A stretch of DNA of 64,000 nucleotides, taken from the NCBI RefSeq assembly GCF_900105185.1, contig NZ_FNTJ01000002.1:620001-684000 (forward strand), written 5' to 3'. Every line of letters starts with the position of its first letter. The first letter of the stretch is position 1. The translations under genes were made by a program, and so were the position numbers. Positions 28,736 to 37,636 of the stretch are shown piece by piece. This DNA is from Pseudomonas saponiphila. Lineage in GTDB: Bacteria; Pseudomonadota; Gammaproteobacteria; Pseudomonadales; Pseudomonadaceae. The notes under the pieces are model-generated. The model was not told the DNA's origin. It ran no database searches and worked only from the letters and a program-made list of their open reading frames with translations.

Positions 28736-29176
28736 ATGAGCATTTTCAGCTTTGTGAAGGAAGCCGGAGAGAAACTGATTGACCTGTTGACCCCGGGTAA
28801 CGCCAATGCCAGCGAGCAACTCAAGGAGCACATCGAAAAGGTCGGCCTGGGCAATCCCAACGTCCATGCCACGGTGGAAGGCGACAAGGTGATCGTCAGC
28901 GGTGAAGTGGCGAGCCAGGAAGAGAAGGAAAAAATCCTCCTGGCCCTGGGCAACATTGCCGGCGTCGGCAGTGTCGAGGACCAGATCACGGTGACCGGTC
29001 CAGTGGTGGTGTCCGCGGTGTTCGTCACCGTGAAGAAGGGCGACACCCTGAGCGCCATCGCCAAGGTGCAATACGGCGATGCCAGCAAGTACCACAAGAT
29101 CTTCGAGGCCAACAAGCCGCTGCTGTCTCATCCGGACAAGATCTATCCAGGCCAGGTGCTGCGTATCCCTGAATGA
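28736..29176 (+). CDS. lysM: BON-LysM protein (Kbp/YgaU type)
   Basis: The 146-residue protein has an N-terminal BON domain (about residues 20-85, with VEGDKVIVSGEVASQEEKEKIL) and a C-terminal LysM domain (VKKGDTLSAIAKVQYG ... IYPGQVLRIP, about 96-145). The E. coli homologue Kbp (YgaU) is a cytosolic potassium-binding protein induced by osmotic stress; no signal peptide is seen here either. AAGGAG lies before ATG 28736. It is monocistronic and followed by a REP pair. Peptidoglycan binding is the alternative reading of LysM. Confidence 0.88.
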   Translation: MSIFSFVKEAGEKLIDLLTPGNANASEQLKEHIEKVGLGNPNVHATVEGDKVIVSGEVASQEEKEKILLALGNIAGVGSVEDQITVTGPVVVSAVFVTVKKGDTLSAIAKVQYGDASKYHKIFEANKPLLSHPDKIYPGQVLRIPE

Positions 29177-29189
29177 TCGAGGCTGTTCT

Positions 29190-29243
29190 TTCGCGGGCAA
29201 GCCCGCTCCTACGGGATGGTGTGGGAACGGGCTTGACCGCGAA
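29190..29243. repeat. Divergent REP pair
   Basis: The left arm TTCGCGGGCAAGCCCGCTCC and right arm GGAACGGGCTTGACCGCGAA form the second REP flavour (CGGGC core in place of CCGGC). The right arm has lost some pairing. It sits between two converging genes. Confidence 0.85.
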
Positions 29244-29248
29244 GGGCC

Positions 29249-29911
29249 TCACAGCCCTTCGAGCAACGCCCGGTAATCTTCCAGGGCCGCGAACTCCGCG
29301 GTGTCCTTTGGTCCTTTGCGACTGTCCGGCCGACTGACCGCCAGCAACTGCGCTACACCAAAGTCCCGCGCACTGCGCAGGATCGGCAAGGTGTCGTCGA
29401 TGAACAGGCTGCGGGCCGGATCGAACTGGATATCGGCCCGCAGCGCGTCCCAGAACTGTGGATTTTCCTTGGGGAACCCGTAGTCGTGGGAGCTGATCAG
29501 GCGCTCGAAGTAAGGTGCCAGCTCGACCCGCTCCAGTTTCAGGGACAAGGAATCGCGATGAGCGTTAGTGATCAGGATCACCCGCTTGCCAGCGTTCCTG
29601 ATGGCGGCGAGAAAGGTGTCGGCGTCCGGGCGCAGGGCAATCAGGTGGGCCGTTTCCAGCTTCAGCTCGCGTACCGGGAGCTTCAGTTCGGCACTCCAGA
29701 AGTCCAGGCAGTACCACTGCAGCTGCCCGGCATTGCGTTCGAACAGCGGTTGCAGCTCAAGCTCGGCCATGGCCCGGCTGACCCCATGCAATTCGGCGTA
29801 GCGCTGGGGCAAATGTTCCATCCAGAAGTGGTTGTCGTAGTGCAGATCCAGCAGGGTGCCGTCCATGTCCAGCAGGACGGTATCAATATCGCGCCAGGGC
29901 AGCAGGGCCAT
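29249..29911 (-). CDS. yrfG: GMP/IMP nucleotidase, HAD family
   Basis: The 220-residue product is a HAD-superfamily hydrolase with motif I DTVLLDMDGTLLDL (nucleophile Asp near residue 15), motif II ILITNAH, and motif IV SLFIDDTLPIL. YrfG of E. coli dephosphorylates purine nucleotides GMP and IMP. It diverges from nudE across 65 nt, an arrangement (yrfG-nudE-cysQ) conserved in gamma-proteobacteria, which supports the name. TATAGT at about 29945 in the gap is a likely -10 for nudE. Confidence 0.9.
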   Translation of the reverse strand: MALLPWRDIDTVLLDMDGTLLDLHYDNHFWMEHLPQRYAELHGVSRAMAELELQPLFERNAGQLQWYCLDFWSAELKLPVRELKLETAHLIALRPDADTFLAAIRNAGKRVILITNAHRDSLSLKLERVELAPYFERLISSHDYGFPKENPQFWDALRADIQFDPARSLFIDDTLPILRSARDFGVAQLLAVSRPDSRKGPKDTAEFAALEDYRALLEGL

Positions 29912-29976
29912 TGAACACTTCTCCAGCGGTAAGAAAACAGCCTGTATAGTAACCCGCTATCGCCAAGGAGCCCGCT

Positions 29977-30543
29977 ATGCGCCAGAAACCCACTGTACTC
30001 GCCCGCGAGATCGTCGCCACCAGTCGTCTGTTCTGTGTCGAAGAGGTGCAGTTGCGGTTTTCCAATGGCGTGGAGCGCACCTATGAGCGCCTGGTGGGCA
30101 AGGGGGCGGGTTATGGCGCGGTGATGATCGTGGCCATGCTCGATGCCGAGCATGCGGTGCTGGTGGAGGAATATTGCGGCGGCACCGACGCCTACGAGTT
30201 GTCCCTGCCCAAGGGCCTGATCGAGCCGGGGGAAGATGTGCTGGCGGCGGCCGAGCGTGAACTCAAGGAAGAAGCCGGGTTTGGCGCGCGGCAACTGGAG
30301 CATCTGACCGAGCTGTCGTTGTCCCCGGGCTACATGAGCCAGAAGATCCAGGTGGTATTGGCCACCGATTTGTATGAAGAGCGCCTGGAGGGCGATGAGC
30401 CGGAACCGATGCGGGTCGACAAGATCAACCTGCGCGAGCTGGCCAGCCTGGCGCAAAATCCTCAGTTCAGCGAAGGCCGGGCCCTGGCCGCGCTGTACCT
30501 GACCCGCGACCTGCTGAGCCAGCGCGGAGCCTTTCCAGCATGA
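29977..30543 (+). CDS. nudE: ADP compounds hydrolase NudE
   Basis: NudE is a Nudix enzyme that cleaves ADP-ribose, NADH and Ap(n)A. The 188-residue product has the Nudix box as GLIEPGEDVLAAAERELKEEAGFG (about residues 76-99), with catalytic glutamates in REL-EE. The stop codon overlaps the cysQ start by 4 nt (ATGA), so nudE and cysQ are coupled. Both act on nucleotide by-products. Confidence 0.92.
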   Translation: MRQKPTVLAREIVATSRLFCVEEVQLRFSNGVERTYERLVGKGAGYGAVMIVAMLDAEHAVLVEEYCGGTDAYELSLPKGLIEPGEDVLAAAERELKEEAGFGARQLEHLTELSLSPGYMSQKIQVVLATDLYEERLEGDEPEPMRVDKINLRELASLAQNPQFSEGRALAALYLTRDLLSQRGAFPA

Positions 30544-31382
30544 GCATGACCTCGATGAATTTCCCCCATCCTTTATTGGCCCCGGTGGCTGAGCTGGCCT
30601 TGCGCGCTGGCGAGGCGATCGTGCCGTTCTGGCGCACCGAAGTGGCGGTCAACCACAAGGCCGACGAGTCGCCGGTGACCGCCGCCGACCTCGCCGCCCA
30701 TCACTTGATCGTCGCTGGACTCAGGGCCCTGGATCCCGGCATTCCGGTGCTCTCCGAGGAAGACGCCGACATCCCCCAGGACATCCGCGCCGGCTGGCAG
30801 CGCTGGTGGTTGGTGGACCCACTGGACGGCACCAAGGAGTTCATCTCCGGCAGTGAAGAGTTCACCGTCAACATCGCCCTGATCGAACAGGGACGGGTGG
30901 TGTTTGGCGTGGTGTCGATGCCCACCAATGGCCGTTGCTATCTGGGTGGCGCTGGCCTGGGCGCCTGGCGCGTGGATCCGGGGCAGGCGCCGCAAGCGAT
31001 CCGGGTGCGTGAGCAGCCGGGTGTTGGCGAGGCCTTTACCGTGGTGGCCAGCCGGCGCCATTCGAGTCCGGAGCAGGAGCGTCTGCTGGGTGGCTTGAGC
31101 GCGGCCCTGGGTGAGTTGCAATTGGCCAATATCGGCAGCTCGCTGAAATTCTGCCTGCTGGCCGAAGGCGCGGCCGATTGTTATCCGCGTCTGGCACCGA
31201 CTTCCCAATGGGACACCGCTGCGGCCCAGGGCGTGCTCGAAGGGGCAGGTGGCGAAGTGCTGGACCTGTCCGGTGCGCCGTTCTGCTATCCACCTCGGGA
31301 GTCGTTGCTCAACGGCTTTTTCCTCGCACTACCGGCCAAGGCTGCGTGGCGCGGCAAACTGCTGGAGCTGGCCCGCGCCTGA
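30540..31382 (+). CDS. cysQ: 3'(2'),5'-bisphosphate nucleotidase CysQ
   Basis: CysQ removes the 3'-phosphate of PAP, a by-product of sulfate assimilation, and recycles PAPS. The 280-residue inositol-monophosphatase-fold product shows the metal motifs: SEED near residue 72, WLVDPLDGTKEF near 91, and SQWDTAA near 223. The ATG at 30540 overlaps nudE; a second Met at codon 6 is possible. A REP pair lies just downstream. Confidence 0.92.
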   Translation: MSMTSMNFPHPLLAPVAELALRAGEAIVPFWRTEVAVNHKADESPVTAADLAAHHLIVAGLRALDPGIPVLSEEDADIPQDIRAGWQRWWLVDPLDGTKEFISGSEEFTVNIALIEQGRVVFGVVSMPTNGRCYLGGAGLGAWRVDPGQAPQAIRVREQPGVGEAFTVVASRRHSSPEQERLLGGLSAALGELQLANIGSSLKFCLLAEGAADCYPRLAPTSQWDTAAAQGVLEGAGGEVLDLSGAPFCYPPRESLLNGFFLALPAKAAWRGKLLELARA

Positions 31383-31416
31383 TCGCCCTGTGGCGATTGC
31401 CTCTGCAACCTCTTGT

Positions 31417-31498
31417 GCAGGAGCCGGCTTGCCGGCGAAGGGACCCTTGAGCCCTGTGCAAGGGTTTCCGACCTCTTCGCTGGCAAGCCAGCTCCTAC
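31417..31498. repeat. REP pair with one standard and one compensated unit
   Basis: GCAGGAGCCGGCTTGCCGGC opens the pair; the second unit reads CGCTGGCAAGCCAGCTCC with paired substitutions that keep the hairpin. The 34-base spacer between units is longer than in the other pairs. Confidence 0.88.
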
Positions 31499-31523
31499 AG
31501 ATTTGCGCTGGTTCCGAAACGGG

Positions 31524-31979
31524 TCAGCGGTGCAGGACGTACTGGCCGGTAAAGCGGACCGCGTCCGCTTCGCTGCCGACGTTGACCACCCGGGTGTGCA
31601 AGGTCAGGCGGGCACGACCGTAGCGCTGGTACATCGAAAGGAATTTCTTCCAGACCTTGTCTTCCGGCGCCGGGCAGATGGCCACGGCATCGCCGGTGAC
31701 CGGGAGCGGGTAGCTGATCTGGCCTTCCTGGATGACGATATGCCCGTCATCAATCCCTTCTTCCTTGAGCCGTAAATGCAGCCAGCCCCAACCGGCCAGT
31801 ACCGCGCCGCAATACAGGCTGCCGCCGAACATGGTGCTCTTGTGGTTGACGTTGGCCTCCAGCGGCAGTTGCAGGCGCAGTTGTTGCGCCTGCCAGTCGA
31901 GCACCTTCAGGCCCATGTCCCGGGTCAGGGGAATGTCGTGGTGGAGGATGGATTCCAGGTATCGACTGTCGCGGTTCAT
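31524..31979 (-). CDS. YiiD_C-type hotdog thioesterase-like protein
   Basis: The 151-residue protein matches the putative thioesterase domain seen at the C-terminus of YiiD, with the core HKSTMFGGSLYCGAVLAGWG (about residues 46-65) and a DIPLTRDMGL start. Such proteins have the hotdog fold; no reaction is established. I start at ATG 31979, with AGAGG upstream; the open frame to 32048 overlaps the dctD end. It is the last gene in the leftward rml-dct run, 37 nt after dctD. A link to dicarboxylates is not evident. Confidence 0.7.
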   Translation of the reverse strand: MNRDSRYLESILHHDIPLTRDMGLKVLDWQAQQLRLQLPLEANVNHKSTMFGGSLYCGAVLAGWGWLHLRLKEEGIDDGHIVIQEGQISYPLPVTGDAVAICPAPEDKVWKKFLSMYQRYGRARLTLHTRVVNVGSEADAVRFTGQYVLHR

Positions 31980-32016
31980 GCACGGGCCTCTAGGGTGGAA
32001 GGGTGGCTGCTGCGGT

Positions 32017-33423
32017 TCATTCGGATTCATCGCCGGGCTGGCTGGCACTGTTGTCGGCGAAGCTCAGGCCGTGTTTGCGCAGCTTGTCGTGCAGGGTCTT
32101 GCGCGGAATGCCCAGGGCTTCGGCAAGGCTGCGCATCGAGCTGTGGTGCTGGGCCAATTCGGCGGCGATCAGGCTCTTTTCGAAGTGTTCCACCTGCTCG
32201 CTCAAGCCGCCGCTGATCAGTGTCGGGACGGCGACCGTGCCCTGTTCCGGCTCGTTGTTGTCCAGGGCCAGCTCCAGGCCCAGGGCAAAGCGTTCGGCGG
32301 CGTTCTGCAGCTCGCGCACGTTGCCCGGCCAAGGGTGTCTCAACAGCAGGGTGCGATGCCCGGGTTGCAATTCCTGGCGCGGCAGGCCGTGGCGAGTACT
32401 GGCCTCGTCGGCAAAGTGCTGGAACAGCATCAGTACGTCCTCGCCTCGTTCGCGCAGTGGAGGAATGCGCAACGGGGCGACGTTCAGGCGGTAGTAGAGG
32501 TCGGCGCGGAAGCGCCCCTGGTCCGCGGCCTGGCGCAGGTCTTCCTTGGTGGCGGCGATGATGCGGATATCCAGGGGGATCTGCTGGTTGCCGCCCAGGC
32601 GCTCGACCACCCGCTCCTGGAGCAGGCGCAGCAGCTTGACCTGGACATCCAGGCTCATGCTTTCGATTTCGTCGAGGAACAGGGTGCCGCCGTTGGCGAA
32701 TTCGAACTTGCCGATGCGGCGCTTCTGCGCGCCGGTAAAGGCCCCGGGTTCATGGCCGAACAGCTCGCTTTCCACCACCGACTCGGCCAGGGCCCCGGCA
32801 TTGATCGCCACGAAGGGACCGTTGCGCCGCGCGGAAAGGTCGTGCAGGGCGCGGGCCACCACTTCCTTGCCGGCGCCGGTCTCGCCGAGGATCAGCACAT
32901 CGGCGCGGGTCGCCGCCAGCGCACCGATCTGCTGGCGCAGGCGCAGCATCGGCGCCGACTGGCCCACCAGCCGCGCACTCAGTTCCTGGCGGTCGCTGAG
33001 GGCCAGGCGCAGGCTGCGGTTGTCCAGCACCAGGCGCCGCCAGTCCAGGGCGCGGCGCACGCTGTCCAGCAGGGCGTCGCTGGCGAAGGGCTTTTCCAGA
33101 AAATCATAGGCGCCGGCGCGCATCGCCTGCACCGCCAGGGGCACATCGCCGTGGCCGGTGATCAGCAGCACCGGCAGTTCCGGGTCCTGGGCATGCAGCT
33201 GGTTGAGCAGTTCCAGGCCATCCATGCCGGGCATGCGGATGTCGCTGACCACCACCCCGGGCCAGTCTCGCTCAAGACGCGGCGCCAGGCCCTGGGCCTC
33301 GGCCAGGGACAGCACCTTGAGCCCGGCCAGGTCCAGGGTCTGGCTCAGGGCCTGGCGCAGGTGCGGATCGTCGTCGATCAACACCACTTGCAACTGAGGG
33401 TCGAGGCTGTCGGGACGGGTCAT
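32017..33423 (-). CDS. dctD: Sigma-54-dependent response regulator DctD
   Basis: DctD activates C4-dicarboxylate transport genes with RpoN when phosphorylated by DctB. The 468-residue product has a receiver domain (DDDP at 17-20, phospho-acceptor Asp61), an AAA+ domain with Walker A GETGAGKE at 180-187 and the sigma-54 contact loop GAFTGA at 227-232, and a C-terminal Fis-type helix-turn-helix (SLAEALGIPRKTLHDKLRKHGL). It lies 75 nt after dctB. In P. aeruginosa the same dctB-dctD pair sits next to the rml genes and regulates dctPQM; no transporter gene is within this window. Identity rests on this order plus domain match. Confidence 0.88.
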   Translation of the reverse strand: MTRPDSLDPQLQVVLIDDDPHLRQALSQTLDLAGLKVLSLAEAQGLAPRLERDWPGVVVSDIRMPGMDGLELLNQLHAQDPELPVLLITGHGDVPLAVQAMRAGAYDFLEKPFASDALLDSVRRALDWRRLVLDNRSLRLALSDRQELSARLVGQSAPMLRLRQQIGALAATRADVLILGETGAGKEVVARALHDLSARRNGPFVAINAGALAESVVESELFGHEPGAFTGAQKRRIGKFEFANGGTLFLDEIESMSLDVQVKLLRLLQERVVERLGGNQQIPLDIRIIAATKEDLRQAADQGRFRADLYYRLNVAPLRIPPLRERGEDVLMLFQHFADEASTRHGLPRQELQPGHRTLLLRHPWPGNVRELQNAAERFALGLELALDNNEPEQGTVAVPTLISGGLSEQVEHFEKSLIAAELAQHHSSMRSLAEALGIPRKTLHDKLRKHGLSFADNSASQPGDESE

Positions 33424-33497
33424 CGCTCACTTTCCAGGTCGTGTCGTGGCCGGCAACGCCGGGCCGGGCGTGGTTGCTAGGTGGTTGCCGCTACGCT

Positions 33498-35306
33498 TCA
33501 TACCCCGCGATCCTCGGAGGGCTGCAGGCTGACTCCGGGGGCGCCGGCGCGCAGGCGCAGGGTGATCAGGGCGCCGCCTTCGCGGTGATTGGCGAACGAC
33601 AGCTCACCGCCGAAGGCGCGCATCAAGGTGTCGCAGATCGCCAGGCCCAGGCCCAGGCCTTGGGTCCGTGTCTTGGTGGTGTAGAACGGCTCTCCGGCGC
33701 GGCCCAGGGCTTCCATGCAGAAGCCCGGGCCGTTGTCGCGGATGTACAGGTTGACGCCCGTGGCGGTGGATTCGGCACTCAGCCAGAGTTTGCGCGGCGG
33801 GCCTTTTTCGGTCAGGGCGTCCAGGGCGTTGGCCAGCAGGTTGCCCAGTACCTGGCGCAAGCGGGTTTCCCCGGCCTCGACCCACAGGGTGGCCGCCGGC
33901 AGGTCGCGGATCAGTTCCACTTCCATGGCCCGGCGCCGCTTGGCCAGCAGGGCCAGGGCGTCATCCAGGGCCGGCTGCAGGGCCACGCTCTCCGGGGCGT
34001 GATGATCGCGTCGGGCGAAGGCCCGCAGGTGGGCGATGATCGAGGCCATGCGCCCGGTCAGTTCGCTGATCAGTTTGAGATTGCACCGGGCATCATCGGT
34101 GCGCTGATGGTCCAGCAGCACCTCGGCGTTTTCCGCGTAGCTGCGGATCGCCGCCAGGGGCTGGTTGAGTTCGTGGCTGATGCTCGCGGACATGGTGCCC
34201 AGGGCCGAGAGCTTGCCGGCCTGGACCAGATCGTCCTGGGCGCGCACCAGTTCCTGCTGGGCGGTTTCACGCTCCAGCACTTCCTGTTTCAGGCGCCGGT
34301 TGAGGCTTTCCAGGTCACTGGTACGCTCGGCCACGCGCATTTCCAGTTCACGCCGGGCTTTGGCTTCGAAGGCGATCCGTTCCAGATAATGGCGGCGGCG
34401 CTGCATCATCAGCCCCAGCAGCAGCATCAGTACCAGCAGCGCCGCGGCGCCGACCGCCACCACGGTGCGCACCGGGCGATCGATCAGGGTGCGCGGAGCG
34501 AGGATGCTGACGCTCCAATGGGTTTCCTCGATCTGCTGGGTCTGGGTCAGCCAGGCATCGGGATTGAGGTTCAGCGGGCGCGGGTCCTGGGTCGGGTAGG
34601 GCTGGATGGCGACGATCGCCTGGCGTTCTTCATCGCTCAAGGGACGGGTCGCGCGAAAGCGCCATTCGGGGCGCGAAGTGATGATCACCACGCCATTGTG
34701 GTCGGTCAGCAGCAATTGCTCCGGGGTCCGGCCCCAGAGGCTTTCGGTGTGGTCCAGGTCGACCTTGACCACCAGCACGCCGAGAATCCGCTCACCGTCG
34801 CGCACCGCGGCGGCGAAGAAGTAGCCGCGTTTGGCCGAGGTAGTGCCCAGGCCGAAGAAACGTCCGAGGCGCCCGGCCATGGCTTCGCTGAAATACGGGC
34901 GGAAGGCGAAATTGCGGCCGACGAAGCTGTCGCGCTTGTCCCAGTTGGAGGCCGCCAGGGTCTTGCCGCTGGCGTCCATCAGGTACATGACTTCGGCCCC
35001 GGTCTGGGCGCTGATGTTCTTCAGCAGGCGGTTGGCGTTGCCCTGGGTCACGCCATCGTCGGGCGCGCCGAGCACGGCACGCAGGGCCGGCAGGTCGCCG
35101 AGAATCTGCGGCAGCACTTCGTAGCGGTGCAGGGTGCCCAGCAGGTTGGCCACGTACAGGTCGAGGGTCTGGCGATTCTGGCTGGTCAGCTCGTTGCGGT
35201 AGTAGCGTTCGGCCAAGTGTTGCAGCGGCCACAGCAGCGGCGCCAGGCACAGGGCCAGCAAGGCCAGGCTGCGCCAGCGGGGACGACGGGGAAGGGGTGC
35301 GGTCAT
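33498..35306 (-). CDS. dctB: C4-dicarboxylate sensor histidine kinase DctB
   Basis: DctB senses succinate, malate and fumarate in the periplasm and phosphorylates DctD. The 602-residue product has a membrane segment at about 12-30 and a large periplasmic double-PAS/Cache sensor region. A second membrane segment lies at about 281-301, followed by a coiled coil and HisKA with His378 in SISHELNQPL. The HATPase domain carries NLLANALDAL, DNGPGF and GLGLGLAI. I start at ATG 35306; 17 more open codons upstream overlap the rmlD gap. It begins only 34 nt after the rmlD stop, so read-through from rmlBACD is possible. Confidence 0.88.
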   Translation of the reverse strand: MTAPLPRRPRWRSLALLALCLAPLLWPLQHLAERYYRNELTSQNRQTLDLYVANLLGTLHRYEVLPQILGDLPALRAVLGAPDDGVTQGNANRLLKNISAQTGAEVMYLMDASGKTLAASNWDKRDSFVGRNFAFRPYFSEAMAGRLGRFFGLGTTSAKRGYFFAAAVRDGERILGVLVVKVDLDHTESLWGRTPEQLLLTDHNGVVIITSRPEWRFRATRPLSDEERQAIVAIQPYPTQDPRPLNLNPDAWLTQTQQIEETHWSVSILAPRTLIDRPVRTVVAVGAAALLVLMLLLGLMMQRRRHYLERIAFEAKARRELEMRVAERTSDLESLNRRLKQEVLERETAQQELVRAQDDLVQAGKLSALGTMSASISHELNQPLAAIRSYAENAEVLLDHQRTDDARCNLKLISELTGRMASIIAHLRAFARRDHHAPESVALQPALDDALALLAKRRRAMEVELIRDLPAATLWVEAGETRLRQVLGNLLANALDALTEKGPPRKLWLSAESTATGVNLYIRDNGPGFCMEALGRAGEPFYTTKTRTQGLGLGLAICDTLMRAFGGELSFANHREGGALITLRLRAGAPGVSLQPSEDRGV

Positions 35307-35340
35307 GGAAATGGCGCCTGTGGATACAGGCGCATTATGC

Positions 35341-36222
35341 CTAGCCCTGCTCGGCAAGACACTCGCGCAGTGCGCTGTGCCAGTCTGGCTGGGTCACGCC
35401 CCATTCCCGAGCCAGGCGGCTGCAGTCCAGGCGCGAGTTCAACGGCCGCGGGGCCGGTGTCGGGTAGGCGCTGGCGGGGATGGCTTGCAGCACTGCGCAG
35501 GGTTTGCCGTTGGCCAGCAAGTGCTCGCCGATGGCCTGGGCGAAACCGAACCAGGAAGTCTCGCCCTGGGCGCTCAGGTGGTAGGTGCCCCAGGCACCCG
35601 CTCTGCCGGCCAGCCAGCGTTCGATCAGGGCCCGAGTGCTGTTGGCGATGCTACCGGCCCAGGTCGGCGCGCCGATCTGGTCGGCCACCACCCGTAACTC
35701 GGGGCGCTCCTGCAGCAGGCGCTGCATGGTCAGCAGGAAGTTCTTGCCATGGCTGGCATAGACCCAGCTGGTGCGCAGGATCAGGTGCTGCCCCTGAACC
35801 TCACGGATGGCCCGCTCGCCGGCCAGTTTGCTCTGGCCGTAGACCCCCAGTGGATTGGGCTCGTCGTCCTCCACATAGGGCGTGTCCTTGCGCCCGTCGA
35901 ACACGTAGTCGGTGGAGTAGTGGATCAGTGGCACGCCCAGGGCCTGGGCTTCTTCGGCGAAGATCCCGGGGGCCCTGGCGTTGATTGCAAAGGCCAGCTC
36001 CGGCTCGTTTTCGGCCTGATCGACCGCGGTGTGGGCGGCAGCATTGATGATCAGGTCCGGCCGCACGGCGCGTACTTGCTGGCGGATCTGCTCCGGGTGG
36101 CTCAGGTCCAGCTGCCCGCGGCCCAGGACCACCAACTCGCCCAGGTCGCCGAGTCGCTGCTGCAGCTCCCGGGAAACCTGGCCGTGCTGGCCGCTGATGA
36201 GGATTTTCAAGGGGGTGGTCAT
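35341..36222 (-). CDS. rfbD: dTDP-4-dehydrorhamnose reductase RmlD
   Basis: RmlD makes dTDP-L-rhamnose from dTDP-4-keto-L-rhamnose with NAD(P)H, the last step of the pathway. The 293-residue short-chain-dehydrogenase-type protein has the nucleotide-binding loop ISGQHGQVSREL near residue 9 and the catalytic STDYVFDG ... YGQSKLAGE (Tyr-x-x-x-Lys near 127-131). Its start overlaps the rmlC stop by 4 nt. It is fourth in rmlBACD; in P. aeruginosa the order is BDAC. Confidence 0.93.
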   Translation of the reverse strand: MTTPLKILISGQHGQVSRELQQRLGDLGELVVLGRGQLDLSHPEQIRQQVRAVRPDLIINAAAHTAVDQAENEPELAFAINARAPGIFAEEAQALGVPLIHYSTDYVFDGRKDTPYVEDDEPNPLGVYGQSKLAGERAIREVQGQHLILRTSWVYASHGKNFLLTMQRLLQERPELRVVADQIGAPTWAGSIANSTRALIERWLAGRAGAWGTYHLSAQGETSWFGFAQAIGEHLLANGKPCAVLQAIPASAYPTPAPRPLNSRLDCSRLAREWGVTQPDWHSALRECLAEQG

Positions 36223-36764
36223 GGGAAGACTTCAGCCTCTGCCAGCAAGGTACCTGCCTGATCCTTGGCGGACAGTTGCGGTGGCTCGGTGAGCTCCCAG
36301 TCAATGGCGAGCGTCGGGTCGTCCCAGCGAATGCTGCGCTCGGCGGAAGGTGTGTAGTAATCAGTGGTCTTGTAGAGGAACTCGGCGAAGTCGCTGAGCA
36401 CCACGAAGCCATGGGCAAAGCCTTCCGGCACCCAGAGCTGGCGATGGTTCTGGGCCGACAGCCGCACCGCGACCCATTGGCCAAAGTGGGGGGAACTGCG
36501 ACGGATGTCGACCGCGACGTCGAGCACTTCGCCCTGGGTGACGCGCACCAGTTTCCCCTGGGTGTTCTGCAACTGATAGTGCAGGCCGCGCAGCACGCCT
36601 TTTTGCGAGCGGGAATGATTGTCCTGGACGAAATCCACGCGAACACCAGTGGCCTCTTCGAAGGCTCTGGCATTGAAGCTCTCGTAGAAGAAACCGCGCT
36701 CATCGCCAAACACCTTGGGTTCGATGATCAGCACGCCGGGCAGCTTGGTGGGGATGACCTTCAT
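36219..36764 (-). CDS. rfbC: dTDP-4-dehydrorhamnose 3,5-epimerase RmlC
   Basis: RmlC epimerises dTDP-4-keto-6-deoxyglucose at C3 and C5. The 181-residue cupin-fold protein contains the conserved blocks [29 protein letters not shown] (catalytic His in LRGLHYQ) and [15 protein letters not shown]. Four-nt overlaps on both sides tie it to rmlA and rmlD. Length is standard. Confidence 0.94.
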   Translation of the reverse strand: MKVIPTKLPGVLIIEPKVFGDERGFFYESFNARAFEEATGVRVDFVQDNHSRSQKGVLRGLHYQLQNTQGKLVRVTQGEVLDVAVDIRRSSPHFGQWVAVRLSAQNHRQLWVPEGFAHGFVVLSDFAEFLYKTTDYYTPSAERSIRWDDPTLAIDWELTEPPQLSAKDQAGTLLAEAEVFP

Positions 36765-37636
36765 TGCGCCTCCCCGGCCAGGGTGAACAGGTACTGGCCA
36801 TAGCCGGTCTTGCCGAAATAGGCGGCGCGCTCCAGCAGGTGCTCGCGGCTGATCCAGTGGTTTTCGTAGGCGATTTCTTCCAGGCAGGCGACTTTCAGGC
36901 CCTGGCGGTGCTCGATGGTCTGCACGTACTGCGAGGCTTCCAGCAAGCTGTCGTGGGTGCCGGTGTCGAGCCAGGCGAAGCCCCGGCCGAAGCGCTCCAC
37001 ATGCAGGTCGCCACGCTTGAGGTAGGCGTTGTTGACGTCGGTGATCTCCAGTTCGCCACGGGGCGAGGGCTTGACCGCCTTGGCGATCTGCACCACGTCG
37101 TTGTCGTAGAAATACAGGCCGGTGACGGCGTAGCTGGATTTTGGCTTCGTGGGTTTCTCTTCGATGGACAGGGCACGGCCTTCGCTGTCGAAATCGATGA
37201 CGCCGAAACGCTCCGGGTCCTTGACCCAGTAGCCGAACACCGTGGCCCCGGAGCTGCGCTTGACGGCGTCGCGCAGTTGTTCGCCGAAGTACTGTCCGTG
37301 AAAGATGTTGTCACCGAGGATCAGGCAAACCGGGTCATTGCCGATGAACGCCTCGCCGATCAGGAAGGCCTGGGCCAGACCATCCGGCGAAGGCTGCTCG
37401 GCGTAGCTGAAGCGCACCCCGAACTGGCTGCCATCGCCCAGCAGGTTGCGATACTGCGGCAGGTCCTGGGGGGTGGAGATGATCAGGATGTCCTGGATGC
37501 CGGCCAGCATCAGCACCGAGATCGGGTAGTAGATCATCGGCTTGTCATAGATTGGCAGCAGCTGCTTGGAAACGCCGAGGGTGATGGGGTGCAGACGGGT
37601 GCCGGAGCCCCCCGCCAGAATAATGCCTTTGATCAT
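36761..37636 (-). CDS. rfbA: Glucose-1-phosphate thymidylyltransferase RmlA
   Basis: RmlA joins glucose-1-phosphate and dTTP to dTDP-glucose and opens the dTDP-rhamnose pathway; it is usually feedback-inhibited by dTDP-rhamnose. The 291-residue product begins [19 protein letters not shown], the nucleotidyltransferase signature, and has the DNIFHGQYF metal-binding block near residue 110. I start at ATG 37636, which overlaps the rmlB stop by 4 nt; the longer frame would run into rmlB. dTDP-rhamnose feeds LPS core or O-antigen and rhamnosylated products. Confidence 0.94.
   Translation of the reverse strand: MIKGIILAGGSGTRLHPITLGVSKQLLPIYDKPMIYYPISVLMLAGIQDILIISTPQDLPQYRNLLGDGSQFGVRFSYAEQPSPDGLAQAFLIGEAFIGNDPVCLILGDNIFHGQYFGEQLRDAVKRSSGATVFGYWVKDPERFGVIDFDSEGRALSIEEKPTKPKSSYAVTGLYFYDNDVVQIAKAVKPSPRGELEITDVNNAYLKRGDLHVERFGRGFAWLDTGTHDSLLEASQYVQTIEHRQGLKVACLEEIAYENHWISREHLLERAAYFGKTGYGQYLFTLAGEAQ

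Noticed and set aside
33441..35984. 847-codon plus-strand frame opposite dctB and rmlD
   Set aside because: Shadow crossing two conserved genes on the other strand.
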